Part shown: in pieces, positions 23,407 to 33,130 of the stretch
How the letters are laid out: every line of letters starts with the position of its first letter
Numbering within the stretch: position 1 is the stretch's first letter
Assembly: GCA_024734495.1 (NCBI GenBank)
Contig: JALMQS010000099.1
Coordinates: 99,623,379-99,687,378, forward strand
Origin: Forficula auricularia
Taxonomy: Eukaryota > Arthropoda > Insecta > Dermaptera > Forficulidae
Direction of reading: 5' to 3'
DNA: 64,000 bases
The notes under the pieces: generated by a model
What the model was told of the DNA's origin: nothing
The model's input: the letters and a program-made list of their open reading frames with translations, nothing else
Databases searched by the model: none
Program-made: the position numbers and the translations under genes

Positions 23407-23520
23407 ATGGCATCAAGCTTAGGCGATACGTTGCTGAATTATTATAAAGAGAAACTGATAGCGGAAAAAGATTCAGCCATAAATAAAATGAAAATAGATT
23501 ATCTTTCAAAGCAAATCCAG
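23407..23520 (+). CDS. Exon 1 (38 codons) of micro-exon gene
   Basis: MASSLGDTLLNYYKEKLIAE then KDSAINKMKIDYLSKQIQ. Donor CAG|GTATGT. Amphipathic helix with charged residues, no signal peptide. Confidence 0.72.
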
Positions 23521-26500
23521 GTATGTAGTACAATACTTATTTACTTAAAAATGAAAATTAGAAAAAAAAATTAACGTTTAAAATAGTAAGTACCAAATTC
23601 TAATATAGAAAAAATAGGTTTGTGGGATTTAAAACTCGATTTTTAATCAATTAAATTGTCTAACTTTTAATATATATAATAATTAATATGTTGTTGTAGG
23701 GAAATAAGGACTATATCTTTTATGCAAATATTTTTTATTTTATGTCAACATTTCGTCAACTTTATAAATTGACAAATATGCAAAGAAATTAATTTGTTTG
23801 AGCCCTGAGGAAGTCAACAAAGTTGACGAAACGTTGACATAAAATAAAAATTATTTGCATAAAAGATATAGTCCTTATTTCCCTACAACAACTTATTAAT
23901 TTAATCGATGGAAATAAATAATCAAAATAATATATATATATATATATAAGTAAATATAACCAAACTTCTTGAGGATACAAATTCTCATTTAAATAGGTCA
24001 TTGTTGTTGTTGTGTGGAGAAATTGTCATTGTATAAAAATTATGTAATGATTGAAATGTTTTAGGCTGATGATGACATATAATAATAAAACTTGAGTAAG
24101 ATACGAGGTAGGTTTTTTTTTGTGAAACCTACCTCGTATCTTACTCAAGTTTTATTATTATATTAAAATGTTTCACCTAGAACCAACACCGAACTCCTTA
24201 AAAGTTATTGATGATGACATATTTGAAAATGTCGAAACGTTCCTGGTAACAATAAAATAAAATAAAGAAAAATAATTGATAAAAATGTGTTTTTTTTTTG
24301 TCAAAAAAGAATAAAACCAACACCTATTTAAATGAGAATTTGTATCCTCAAGAAGTTTAAGTTATATATAGTTATATAAATAAATAAAAAATTCTCAAAA
24401 AACTAATCAAGAAATTAATATATATAAATATTTGTAATGATCTATTAGTGGAATTAAAAATTAAAAATCCGATTAATAATTAAAAGGAATTTGAATAAAA
24501 ATGTAAATATACATTTTTATCAAGACAACCACCTGTGAATAATTATTTCAATTAACAAAAAACCAATCAAAAATAATTTATCCGAAGATGAAACCGTGAC
24601 AGATCGAATCGCCAACACAAAACCCTCCCTAACCCGTGAATTTTATCCAAATCGTTAGAGCCATTTTAGAGAACCCATTTCTATATAGAGTATATATTTA
24701 TATTCAATTGCTCATTGAATATAATAAGATAAGATATCACGGCAGGGGAGTAAAAAAAATCAAAATTAAAAAATCAAAGAGATAAATTTTTTCAATATAC
24801 ACTACGGTGAAATAAAATTGAGCCACCAATAAAAGCTTTAATTAAATAGTAAATCATTTTTAATTTTTTTACAAGGAACCATACATTTACTGAAAAAGGG
24901 CTTATTGCAAGTGTAATTGCCAGTTGTTGTTGACTTAGCCCTTGATTAATTAGGCACACACAATTTGAACTGCTTGAACTTGAGAAATATCCATTTTGTA
25001 TATTTTATCTCTTTCTATCAATGATGTTTAATTCAAAATTATTCATTTTATTGATATTTCAAATGGAATTTGATCTTTTATTAAAATTTTATTTAAATGT
25101 AAAGTGATATTGAGAAAGTAGGATAATTTGTAATTGTATCTTTTAATTTAATTTTACTTATTTTTTTTTTCATAAAATTCAAAAATTATCAACAATATTT
25201 ATTGAATATGTTAGTTTAAGAGTTAATTCAACAAATTATATGAATATTTGTAAAATTTTTAAAAATAATTTGCTATTTAGTAAAGTTTTTATTGGTGGAT
25301 CGATTTTTTTGCACCGCAGTGTATATAATTCGGGGTATCAACCCATCTTCAGGAAGTACAGAAAATAGTTATTTTTATAAGTGTAAGGTAACCATAAACA
25401 AGTGACCTAGAAAATTTAACTCAAAGTAAATGAATACTTCATAAAGTATTTATTTACTATATTAAATATTTTAAAATCGCAATGAAGTGGACAAAAATTA
25501 AACAACAGAGTTAGTTATTTAATTTACCAGACGTTTCGTCACTTTATTGAGACTTCATCAGTGGCTCATTCAATATAACTCTTTGTCAAAAATCTCTCAA
25601 CTTTTAGACAGTCAGTAACGAACATTTTCCATTAAAACATAATTAAAACATTTTAAAAACAATATTAGATTGTTTAGCCCTATCTAATGGAAAATGTTCG
25701 TTACTGACTGTCTAAAAGTTGAGAGATTTTTGACAAAGAGTTATATTGAATGAGCCACTGATGAAGTCTCAATAAAGTGACGAAACGTCTGGTAAATTAA
25801 ATAAATAACTCTGTTGTTTAATTTTTGTCCACTTCCCTGCGATTTTAAAATATGGACTCGAATGATGAAATAATATTTATTTACTTTTACCTTTAATAAA
25901 TAAATGTTTATTTATTATAATTGATAGGTGATGGAAAGGCAGTCAAGGTTAGTGGAAAAAAATTATCTCAAATAAAATAGATTTATTGGATATTCATTTT
26001 TTCATCACTCAAAAACCAACGTTTCGAGGTATTTTTCCTCCTTCTTCATGGTTTAAAACGGGTCATTTAGGGAAAAATACAAGATATTTCTCCCTTATAT
26101 CCTCGAGCTCAGCTGCTATTTTTCCCCTCAATGACCAGTTTTAAACCCTGAAGAAGGATGGAAAATCCTCCGAAACGTTGGTTTTTGAGTGATGAAAAAA
26201 ATTAATATATCCAATAGATCTATTTTATTCGAGATAATTTTTTTTCCACCATCCTTGGGCTGCCCTTCCATCACCTATCAATTATAATTTCTACCAGTCC
26301 GTTTCTCTCCAAAGAGAAAATGACTTTTAATTTATTTATTATATACTCAAATAATCATTTATTTTTTAATTTAAAGCAAATTAAAGAAGAAAAAGAACAA
26401 AAAGACGAAAATGAGAAAATAAATAGAAATGTAAGTATTTATTTATTTTTATTTAATTTTTAAAAATAATTCATGCTAAATTTATTATTACTCAAATAAT

Positions 26501-29500
26501 TTTTATTTATTTATTTATTTAGCTAGTTGAGCAGAATAATTCTATTCGATCAGAAATACAATTATTTAAAGAAGATATCACGAAAAATGTGGGTATTTAT
26601 TTATTTAAAAAAAAATTTAAAGAAAAATTCACGTAACATGTTAAAATAATAAAATAAAAAATTTATTTATTTATTTATTTGAAGCTGGCTGATCAGAATA
26701 AATCAATGGAATCAGAAATACAATTAATAAAAGAAATAACCACAAAATTAAATAAAAATGTGAGTTAATTTATTTATTGATCTAATTAAAAAAAAATTAT
26801 ATTTATTTATTTATTTATTTTTTATTCAGATGGCTGATAAGAATAAATCAATGAAATCAGAAATAAAATCAGTAAAAGATCTAATCACAAAATCAATTAA
26901 TAATGTGAGTTTATTTATTTGTTTGTATAGTTTTAAAAAATTATTAAATACAATATTATACATAATATATGAAATTAACTTTTATTTATTTATTTATTTA
27001 TTTATTTAGCTGATTGAACAGAATAATTCACTGCAATCAGAAATACAATTATTAAAAGAAGGAATCACGAAAAATGTGGGTATTTATTTATTCATAAAAT
27101 TTTTGAAAACCATATTCATGTTAAATTAAAATTAATTTTTTAATAATAAATAAAAAATAAATCTTTTATAAAACATTTATTAGAAATTTAAACGTTTCGG
27201 AAGAAATTTTCCTTTATCAATGGAAATTTTGAAAAATACATATAAAGCAACTAAATATAAGGAAATAAATTGAAAGTCAATTTAATTTTTATATAATACT
27301 ATTTATTATGAACTGTTTGTGGGATTTAAAACTCGATTTACTTTTCTATTTAATATGTAATCATGATTGCTTACTTTTCATATATAATAATATTTGTAAT
27401 GATCTTTTTGTGGGATTTAAAATTAAAAAAGCAATTAATAAATAGAAGATAATTGAAAAAATGTAAACAAACATTTTTATTTACATTTTCATCTGTCAAT
27501 TTAAATTAAGAATATATATTTATATATTTGTATCTTTGTTCTATTTTGAAAACGGCTCTACCGATTTATATGAAACCAACTCTATTATCAAGTTTTGAGG
27601 ATGAGAAAGCGATCTGGCTAGGTCTGGATCTCGACAAATTTCATCTTAATTGATATTTACTTAATTAAAGTAATTATTGATAGATGAAAATATCAATAAA
27701 AAAGTTTGTTTACATTCTTTTCAATCATCTTTCATTTATTAATTGGTTTTTTAATTTTAAAACCCACTAATACTATATAACAAATATTATTATATATTAG
27801 AATTTGCCAATTAGTACAGGAGTGGGCGTGGCGGTGGGGGAGAGGTGCGTGGTTTTGGGTGGGGGAGGTCTAGAGGGCGTGTACTATATATATATATTTG
27901 TATTTTTTTCATTTGGTTACCGTGCATCGCTCGGTGGCTCCAGGTACTAAATCTTACTTAGATTAGAACAGAAAATTCGGAATGAATATTTTCAACTTAA
28001 TTTTTATATATTTTTTCTTATTTTAATCAAAAATAAAGCGAAAATCCCTAATGGACACCCGGTCTTAAGAGTTATTTATCCCCTCAGGTAGTGTCAAAGA
28101 CCTATACACTGAGCCCCCCCCCTGTCTGGATAATCCCCGGATACACCTCAGCCCCCCCCCCCTTATAGGGCTTATTGTGCTAAGCCCCTTATCTTTAACA
28201 AGAAGATACATTCTCTTTTAAGCCCGGGTGTTTAAATCTTTTTGCTTTATTTATTTATTTATTTATTTAGATGGCCGATCAGGATAAATCAATGAAAACT
28301 GATATAGAATCATTAAAACAACTAACCGCAATAACACATTTTCATGTGAGTTTATTTATTTATTTATTATTTTTTAAAATTAATTTTTACTTAATTATAT
28401 ATTTATTCAACAGACTCATTCAAATGGAGCTGAAATACAGGTATTGATAGAACTGGCGGTAAAATCAAATAAAAATGTAAGTTCAATTATTTATAATAAA
28501 TAAATACAATTATTTAAAATAATAATTAATGCGATATTTAAATATATTTATTTATTTTTAGCTGGATATTAGTAATAAATCAATAAGGTCTGATCTACAA
28601 TTATCAAAAGGAGAAATTGCAAAAATAAATAAAAATGTTGAGTATTATTTATTTATTTATTTATTTAATTATTCACTTCCAAAAAGAAAATTAATAGTAT
28701 AAATTAATGATTAAGTAGGGGGCCTGAAAGACTTGTCTTTTAAATTATTGTTTATTTAATCAACTACACTTGTTTTGTTTTGATTCAACCACATGATTTA
28801 TTTTGATTCAACTACCTCTAAATAATTAGTTTAATAAAAAAAAAAAAAAGAAAACTTTCGAAATATTTTTTTCCAAAAATTGACAACTGGGTTATATAAT
28901 ATATTATTTGAAATAAATTTATTTATTCATTCACTTCCAAAAAGAAAATTTATAGTATATATCAATGATTAAGTAGGGGCTTGAAAGACTTGTCATTTTA
29001 ATTATTGTTTATTTAATCAACTATACTTGTTTTGTTTTGATTCAACCACATGATTTATTTTGATTCAACTACCTCTAAATAATTAGTTTAATCAAAAAAA
29101 ATCAAAAAAATGACACCTGGGTTATATAATATATATTATTTGAAATAAATTTTTCATTAGTTTTTTTATTCTATTAAATGAATAGAGTTCTTTATTAAAA
29201 ACAATCACAAAACGTTTAATTATAAAATTAAAACGATTCGTGAGAAAAAACAAGTCGGTTAAAAATTACCAGGAGAACCGACCCATAAGGTTTTTGAGAA
29301 AAATGACCTGACCCAGCCCATTGTCTGTGTGTGTGCATACAAAAGAGAAGTGTCTGTTAGATAAAAATTAATTAAAAAAACTTAACAAAATTATTTTTGT
29401 GTTAAATTGATTCCTCGCCCTCGAAAATAATTATTAATGTCTGTTTAATCAAAATTGTTTGAGCCGTTTTCGAGATAAATAAGTATATAAATGTTTATTG

Positions 29501-32044
29501 AAACACCCACCTGTTAATAATTAATTTAATTAAGAAAAAAACAATCAAATTAAATTTACCCGAAGATGAGAGTCCGAGAGATCGATTTCTCGGCCTAAAA
29601 ACACCTTAATCCGTAATTTTCATCGAAATCGTTAGAGCTGTTTTCGAGAAAAATATAAATACCTATATATAATACAAGTATAATAAGATTTAATTAATTT
29701 TTTATTTATTTAGCTAATTGATCAGAATAAATCGTTAAAATATGAAATACAATCATTAAAAGAAAAAATCGAAAAATCAAATAAAAATGTAAGTTTATTT
29801 ATTTATTCATTCAATTTAATTTTTTTTTTTTAAATGAAATTCACCCCCAATGTTTATTTATTTATTTAAGCTGGCTGATCAGAATAATGCAATGAAATCT
29901 GAAATACATTTATCAAAAGGAGAAATCACAAAATTAAATAAAAATGTAAGTTTATTTATTTATTTATTTACTAATTAAGATTCACGCCAAGAGGGGTCTC
30001 TAATAATTCGTAATAATCCGGTCCAATATATATATATTAATTTTTAAAGATAATTAATGACAAATATATTACTTAATTAATTGATTTTAATTAGGTTGCC
30101 ATGGCAACAACAATGTATTTATTATTATTATTGATTTATAAAATAAACAAACATGTTCTTAGTTCTAACTAATAATTTTTAATTTATAATTCATTGAATA
30201 TTGAATATTAAAAGAGTTTCATCAATTATGATAATTATTTATTATTAATATATATTAATTCAATTTTTATTTATTTATTTATTCAGATGGATATACTATG
30301 TGAAATTCCATTATTAAAAGAAGAAATTGCAAAATTAAATAAAAAGGTGAGTTTGATTTTTTTTTCAATGAGTAAAAAATTAAGCCGGACAAATGTGAGA
30401 TGGGCACTGTCAAGATAACTTCCAAGATATTAGATGAAGTAAAAAGTTGTGAGCCTATTTTTTCTCTTTATTTCGACAATAAAATTAACAGGATTTTAAA
30501 ATTTAGATCAAATATGCGCCGTTTTATTCGATAACTTTTGTCCTTTTTGAAGGCAATCTCATAATTCCGGGATTGAAGAAGTCCTCGTCCCTATTGGTGA
30601 AAAACTTGACCAGCTCATTTTCACAAACCTTTCTTGAGGCCATCAAGGAAATTTTGTAAATGTTTGAAAAGGTGATAATCGCTTGGTGCCAGGTCTGGGC
30701 TATAAGGCGGGTGCGATATAACCTCCCATCCAAGCTATCGGAGTTAGGTCTGAGCTATACGGCGGGTGCGATATAACCTCCCATTCAAGCTATCGGAGTT
30801 AGGTCTGGGCTATACGGCGGGTGCGATATAACCTCCCATCCGAGCTATCGGAGTTAGGTCTGGGCTATACGGCGGGGGCGATATAACCTCCCATCCAAGC
30901 TATCGGAGTTTCTGGCGCGTCGTTAACGATGTGTGCGGCCTGGCCTCCACTTAATGGAACACAACACCCTTCCTATTGGCCAATTCTGGCCACTTCTCGT
31001 CGATCACCTGCTTCAATCTGGTCAGTTGTTGACAGTATAGGTCCGAATTGAGTGATTGGAGCACCTCATAGTGGTTGATTCCCTTCCAATCCCACCAAAC
31101 ACACAGTAAAATCATCTTGGAGGGTAATCCAGTTTGGGCAGGCTCACCGCGCTTGGACCACCATCTTTTTTGCCTGTTGTTCTCGTATGTCACCCATTTT
31201 TCATCGCCATCGCCGTCGATTCAGCAAAAAATCGCAGGCATCAATTCGGTCCAAAAGTTTCTTTTGCGTCAATTCGTGTGGCATTCATACATCGAGCTTC
31301 TTCTTGAGACCAGCCTTATGCAAATGGTTCCAAACGGTTTTCTAGCTAATCTTCAGTTCCTGGGCGATGGAATAATTGCTCGCATGCCGGTCAGACTCGA
31401 CAATTTCCATTATTTTATCGACATTTTCGACGATTGCCCTACCAGAGCGTGTCTCATCTTCGACGTCCATATTACCAAAACGGAATATTTGGAACCACCG
31501 CTTTGCTGTTGCATTCGATACTGTATTGGGTCCATAAACAGCACAATTTTTTTGGCCACCTGCTCCGCGTGGTACTGAAGAATGTATCAAATTTTCTCTT
31601 TTTTTTACCTCCATTTTGGAAAGCTCTAACACACAACTGGCTTCACCAAAAACAAAACTGTCAAAGAACTTTTTTTAAAGCGTTATGTCACTTTTAAATC
31701 GCAAAAAAGAATGAGCGACATACATCGTGAGATATGGCTCAATAAAGCCATCTATCGAAAAAGGTTCAGAACTTTTTACTTCATCCATTACTAGAAATAT
31801 CAAATTGGAGTTCGGCTCACAATTAATTATGTATTCCATTTAAATTTTTGTATAATTTTAGATCTATGAATCCCAAAATGAAATGAGCAAGAAATATGCA
31901 GAAAAAGGTGTCGTTAGCCGATCCAGCGTTGATAAAGATGCTACTGGAAATGTTTGGGAAGCTGCAAGGAAAAGATCCATGCAAGGGCTGAGATATTATT
32001 ACTGGGCAGATATTATTACTACACGCGGAATCCCTCCGAATTAA
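23407..32044 (+). CDS. Micro-exon gene for a repeated coiled-coil protein, 13 exons, 351 aa
   Basis: Exons: 23407-23520, 26377-26430, 26523-26588, 26685-26759, 26830-26904, 27010-27075, 28271-28345, 28414-28476, 28562-28636, 29714-29788, 29871-29945, 30287-30346, 31862-32044. All introns are GT-AG and phase 0, and the join stays open from ATG to TAA. Exons 2-12 (residues 39-291) repeat a polar helical cassette, consensus LADQNKSMKSEIQLLKEEIT then K.NKN, in 18, 20-22 or 25-residue versions. These lengths fit heptad/hendecad coiled coil. The C-terminal 60 residues are different and end RYYYWADIITTRGIPPN. No signal peptide or membrane segment. Most introns end in TTTATTTATTTAG. Family unknown. 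Exon skipping would keep the frame, so isoforms are likely (inference). Start and last exon need transcript support. Confidence 0.8.
23691..23892. repeat. Inverted repeat 1 of intron 1, with hammerhead-like core
   Basis: Arms GGGAAATAAGGACTATATCT and its complement (near 23880), ~75 bp each. The right arm has CTGAGGA (23805-23811), a 6-bp stem GTCAAC/GTTGAC with AAA loop, and GAAACG (23828-23833). The left arm keeps only the GAAA side. Confidence 0.75.
23805..23832 (+). ncRNA. Hammerhead-like core
   Basis: CTGAGGA, perfect 6-bp stem II, GAAAC. All strict core bases fit, but I cannot see a good stem I, so folding is unproven. Confidence 0.4.
24078..24163. repeat. Short snapback hairpin in intron 1
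   Basis: AATAATAAAACTTGAGTAAG through ACGAGGTAGGT pairs with its near-exact inverse around TTTTTTTTTGTGA. It is followed by ATGTTTCACCTAGAACCAAC, text shared with 42960-43000, and by a decayed hammerhead-like motif at 24209-24240 (TTGATGA, GACAT/ATGTC stem, GAAACGT). Confidence 0.7.
24800..25321. mobile_element. Tc1-type MITE, 522 bp, in intron 1
   Basis: Terminal inverted repeats CACTACGGTG...CCACCAATAAAA and, at the right, CACTGCGGTGC...CCACCAATAAAA on the complement. TA lies on both sides (24798-24799, 25322-25323). No transposase frame. A second copy at 47086-48372 is split by a family B element. Confidence 0.8.
25527..25564 (-). ncRNA. Hammerhead ribozyme-like motif
   Basis: On the minus strand: stem I CCA/TGG, core CTGATGA, stem II GTC...GAC, core GAAAC, site GTC. 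Stem III would be only ACGT with no loop, which in known cases needs a dimer. Confidence 0.5.
25755..25792 (+). ncRNA. Hammerhead ribozyme-like motif
   Basis: Identical core to 25527-25564 on the other arm. CCA (25755-25757) can pair with TGG (25790-25792). Confidence 0.5.
25914..26290. repeat. Inverted repeat 3 of intron 1, hammerhead-like motifs
   Basis: Arms from ATTATAATTGATAGGTGATG to GGTTTAAAACGGGTCATT and the mirror side. Right-arm motif 26143-26184 has full core. The left-arm copy (minus, about 26027-26057) has ATGAAGA in place of CTGAAGA. Confidence 0.8.
26143..26184 (+). ncRNA. Hammerhead ribozyme-like motif
   Basis: Stem I AAACC/GGTTT (5 bp), CTGAAGA, stem II AGGAT/ATCCT with a CC bulge, GAAAC, site GTT. 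Best stem I of the intron 1 set. Confidence 0.5.
26377..26430 (+). CDS. Exon 2 (18 codons)
   Basis: QIKEEKEQKDENEKINRN. Acceptor TTTAAAG, donor AAT|GTAAGT. The shortest cassette; strongly charged helix. Confidence 0.68.
26523..26588 (+). CDS. Exon 3 (22 codons)
   Basis: LVEQNNSIRSEIQLFKEDIT then KN. Acceptor ATTTATTTAG, donor AAT|GTGGGT. Closest sister is exon 6. Confidence 0.75.
26685..26759 (+). CDS. Exon 4 (25 codons)
   Basis: LADQNKSMESEIQLIKEITT then KLNKN. Acceptor TTTGAAG, donor AAT|GTGAGT. Confidence 0.75.
26830..26904 (+). CDS. Exon 5 (25 codons)
   Basis: MADKNKSMKSEIKSVKDLIT then KSINN. Acceptor TTATTCAG, donor AAT|GTGAGT. Confidence 0.75.
27010..27075 (+). CDS. Exon 6 (22 codons)
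   Basis: LIEQNNSLQSEIQLLKEGIT then KN. Acceptor TTTATTTAG, donor AAT|GTGGGT, the same donor variant as exon 3, consistent with exon duplication. Confidence 0.75.
27185..27960. repeat. Intron 6 repeats: hammerhead relic and family J
   Basis: 27185-27216 is a reversed relic of the 5940 motif. 27290-27960 is a diverged family J copy (GATGAGAAAGCGATCTGGCT) ending in ACCGTGCATCGCTCGGT then CCAGGTAC. A G-rich tract lies at 27815-27890. Confidence 0.55.
28271..28345 (+). CDS. Exon 7 (25 codons)
   Basis: MADQDKSMKTDIESLKQLTA then ITHFH. Acceptor TTTATTTAG, donor CAT|GTGAGT. Confidence 0.72.
28414..28476 (+). CDS. Exon 8 (21 codons)
   Basis: THSNGAEIQVLIELAVKSNK then N. Acceptor TTCAACAG, donor AAT|GTAAGT. 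An internal CAG|GTATTG could act as an alternative donor, also in frame. Confidence 0.68.
28562..28636 (+). CDS. Exon 9 (25 codons)
   Basis: LDISNKSIRSDLQLSKGEIA then KINKN. Acceptor TATTTTTAG, donor AAT|GTTGAG (the weakest donor of the set). Confidence 0.68.
28690..29155 (+). repeat. Direct duplication of ~260 bp in intron 9
   Basis: GAAAGACTTGTC plus TTTGTTTTGATTCAACCACA appears at 28727-28802 and again at 28983-29053, with flanking text also duplicated. The remainder to 29700 is AT-rich intron. Confidence 0.65.
29714..29788 (+). CDS. Exon 10 (25 codons)
   Basis: LIDQNKSLKYEIQSLKEKIE then KSNKN. Acceptor TTTATTTAG, donor AAT|GTAAGT. Confidence 0.75.
29871..29945 (+). CDS. Exon 11 (25 codons)
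   Basis: LADQNNAMKSEIHLSKGEIT then KLNKN. Acceptor TTATTTAAG, donor AAT|GTAAGT. Confidence 0.75.
30287..30346 (+). CDS. Exon 12 (20 codons)
   Basis: MDILCEIPLLKEEIAKLNKK. Acceptor TTTATTCAG, donor AAG|GTGAGT. It contains the only cysteine of the cassette region. Confidence 0.7.
30524..31614 (-). pseudogene. Mariner transposase, broken (mauritiana-like)
   Basis: The minus strand starts MEVKKRENLIH at 31614. The N-terminal HTH shows CAVYGPNTVSNATAKRWFQI and DVEDETRSGRA. The first catalytic block is near EKWVTYENNRQKRWW, followed by LCVWWDWKGINHYEVLQ. The second block reads VFH then a stop and VEARPHTS, so the usual H.DN catalytic Asp is lost. The HPPYSPDL block lies within a 55-bp tandem expansion that breaks the frame, and a C-terminal scrap follows (30524-30733). 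At least two frameshifts and the expansion make it non-functional. The family is recognised from the ordered mariner motifs and TA/TIR ends. Confidence 0.8.
30682..30909 (-). repeat. 55-bp tandem expansion inside the mariner transposase
   Basis: ACCTCCCATCCAAGCTATCG recurs at 30721, 30776, 30831 and 30886. The unit is itself mariner coding sequence (around GWEV.HPPYSPDL read in reverse), repeated about four times. Confidence 0.9.
31862..32044 (+). CDS. Exon 13, C-terminal exon (60 codons plus stop)
   Basis: Begins IYESQNEMSKKYAEKGVVSR and ends RYYYWADIITTRGIPPN, stop TAA 32042-32044. Acceptor TATAATTTTAG. Unlike the cassettes it is rich in aromatic residues, GC-richer, and not repeated in the window. 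Confidence 0.72.
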   Translation: MYESQNEMSKKYAEKGVVSRSSVDKDATGNVWEAARKRSMQGLRYYYWADIITTRGIPPN

Positions 32045-32067
32045 ATTTGTCAAAATTTGATAGGTTA

Positions 32068-32073
32068 AATAAA
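32068..32073 (+). terminator. Polyadenylation signal AATAAA
   Basis: AATAAA 24 nt after the stop of the micro-exon gene. The DDE transposon begins 60 nt further on, so the 3' UTR is short or runs into it. Confidence 0.5.
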
Positions 32074-32154
32074 TACATGCCTTTTACAGGGTCAGTTTTC
32101 GAAACGGTTGATATACACTGTTCAGGCTATGTACAGGGTGGGGCAGAATGCAGT

Positions 32155-32527
32155 CACAAAGAGAAACAAAGAGGTTGTCCTCTGCTTGATGCAAATAAAC
32201 ATATACACATATATATCAAGATGATATATCTGTAATATATATTATTTATTTGTTTGAGACTATAATTTCAAAGACTTGGTCTTCATCATCAGTCTTTCTT
32301 CAATTATAAATGTTTTTCATGGAGTCAATATCATATGGATATTGAAAACTTGGTGTTCCTTCGTCACTGGAATGCTAGGAACTAACAAAGACATTCTCTC
32401 CGGGCTCACACTCAAATATAACCATATGTTTCCCTTTCTCCTTAGATTTGCATCAAGCAGAGGACAACCTCTTTGTTTCTCTTTGTGAATCAACAACTTT
32501 GCTACTCTCGGCAAAACAAAAACTTTT
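32155..32527. mobile_element. Element A insertion, 373 bp, 11-bp target duplication
   Basis: Flanked by CAGAATGCAGT at 32144-32154 and 32528-32538. In opposite orientation to the 15585 copy and lacking most of one arm. The ends match: CACAAAGAGAAACAAAGAGG and CGGCAAAACAAAAACTTTT. Confidence 0.85.
32266..32292 (-). ncRNA. Hammerhead-like core in element A with intact GAAA
   Basis: CTGATGA, stem II GAAGAC/GTCTTT, then GAAATTATAGTC. Unlike the 15.7 kb and 54.0 kb copies the GAAA box is intact. Stem I is at most 2 bp. Confidence 0.4.
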
Positions 32528-32759
32528 CAGAATGCAGTCCCTGATTTGAAGGGTTAATTGTAAGAAAACGGTTTAAGATACATAAAAAAGGTTTTTATTG
32601 TTCAAAGTACATATAATACCGTTTTTGTCAGGGTCTTTTAAAAATGATATCGTCCAAGTGGCAGCCTTGGGGAACAATTCACATATTGGGCCTTTCAAAG
32701 AAGTTTTCGGCCACTCTTCTATAAGTATATCTTGCAAAATTCCAGCGATGACGCCCTCA

Positions 32760-33130
32760 ATCGCCTATTTCAGAGCTTCAAGGGTTCCAGATTGAACTTT
32801 GTAAACATCAGCTTTCACGTATCCCACAGAAAAAAGTCACACGGGGTCAAATCGGCCCGGAAAGAGTTCAAGCGACCTGGAAAGAGCCCTTGCAAAATTG
32901 GCAGTATGGGCCGTGGCTCCATCTTGTTGAAACCAGAAGGCTTCGTGTTCCATACTCTTCCATTTCGGGGCTCAAAAAGTTCTCCAACATGTCACAATAG
33001 CGAGTCGAATTCAGGGTAACAGTTAATCCTTTGGATTCAAAAAATAAGGCCCAATAATGACTATAGAGGACATAGCGCACCAAACTGTTACTTTGGGGCT
33101 GTGAAGTGATCTTTGATGCAGTTTACAAGT
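32760..33130 (-). pseudogene. DDE transposase fragment (WFQQDGATAHTA type)
   Basis: Minus strand in order: a WCAMSS-like block, FFESKGLTVTLNSTRYCDML, ENFLSPEMEE, then WFQQDGATAHTANFARALSR containing the second catalytic Asp, and after a frame change LTPCDFFLWDT with the third. This order is typical of insect transposases that also carry a DUF4817 HTH. Frameshifts, stops and a missing N-terminus make it dead. It belongs with the TIRs at 32134 and 33305. Confidence 0.65.

Larger units (their letters stand above)
25465..25852. repeat. Inverted repeat 2 of intron 1, two facing hammerhead-like motifs
   Basis: Arms of ~160 bp (ATTTTAAAATCGCAATGAAG through CAGTAACGAACATTTTCCAT) around a ~40-bp centre, nearly perfect. 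Both arms carry the same intact hammerhead-like motif. Confidence 0.85.
30430..31788 (-). mobile_element. Broken mariner transposon in intron 12
   Basis: Ends are TTAGATGAAGTAAAAAGTT (30430) and its inverse at 31788 (ATGGATGAAGTAAAAAGTT on the minus strand), with TA on both sides (30428-30429, 31789-31790). This is a classical mariner target duplication. The element is 1.36 kb, close to full length including a satellite-like expansion. Confidence 0.85.

Noticed and set aside
31075..31578. 167-codon + strand frame
   Set aside because: Antisense shadow of the broken mariner transposase on the minus strand.
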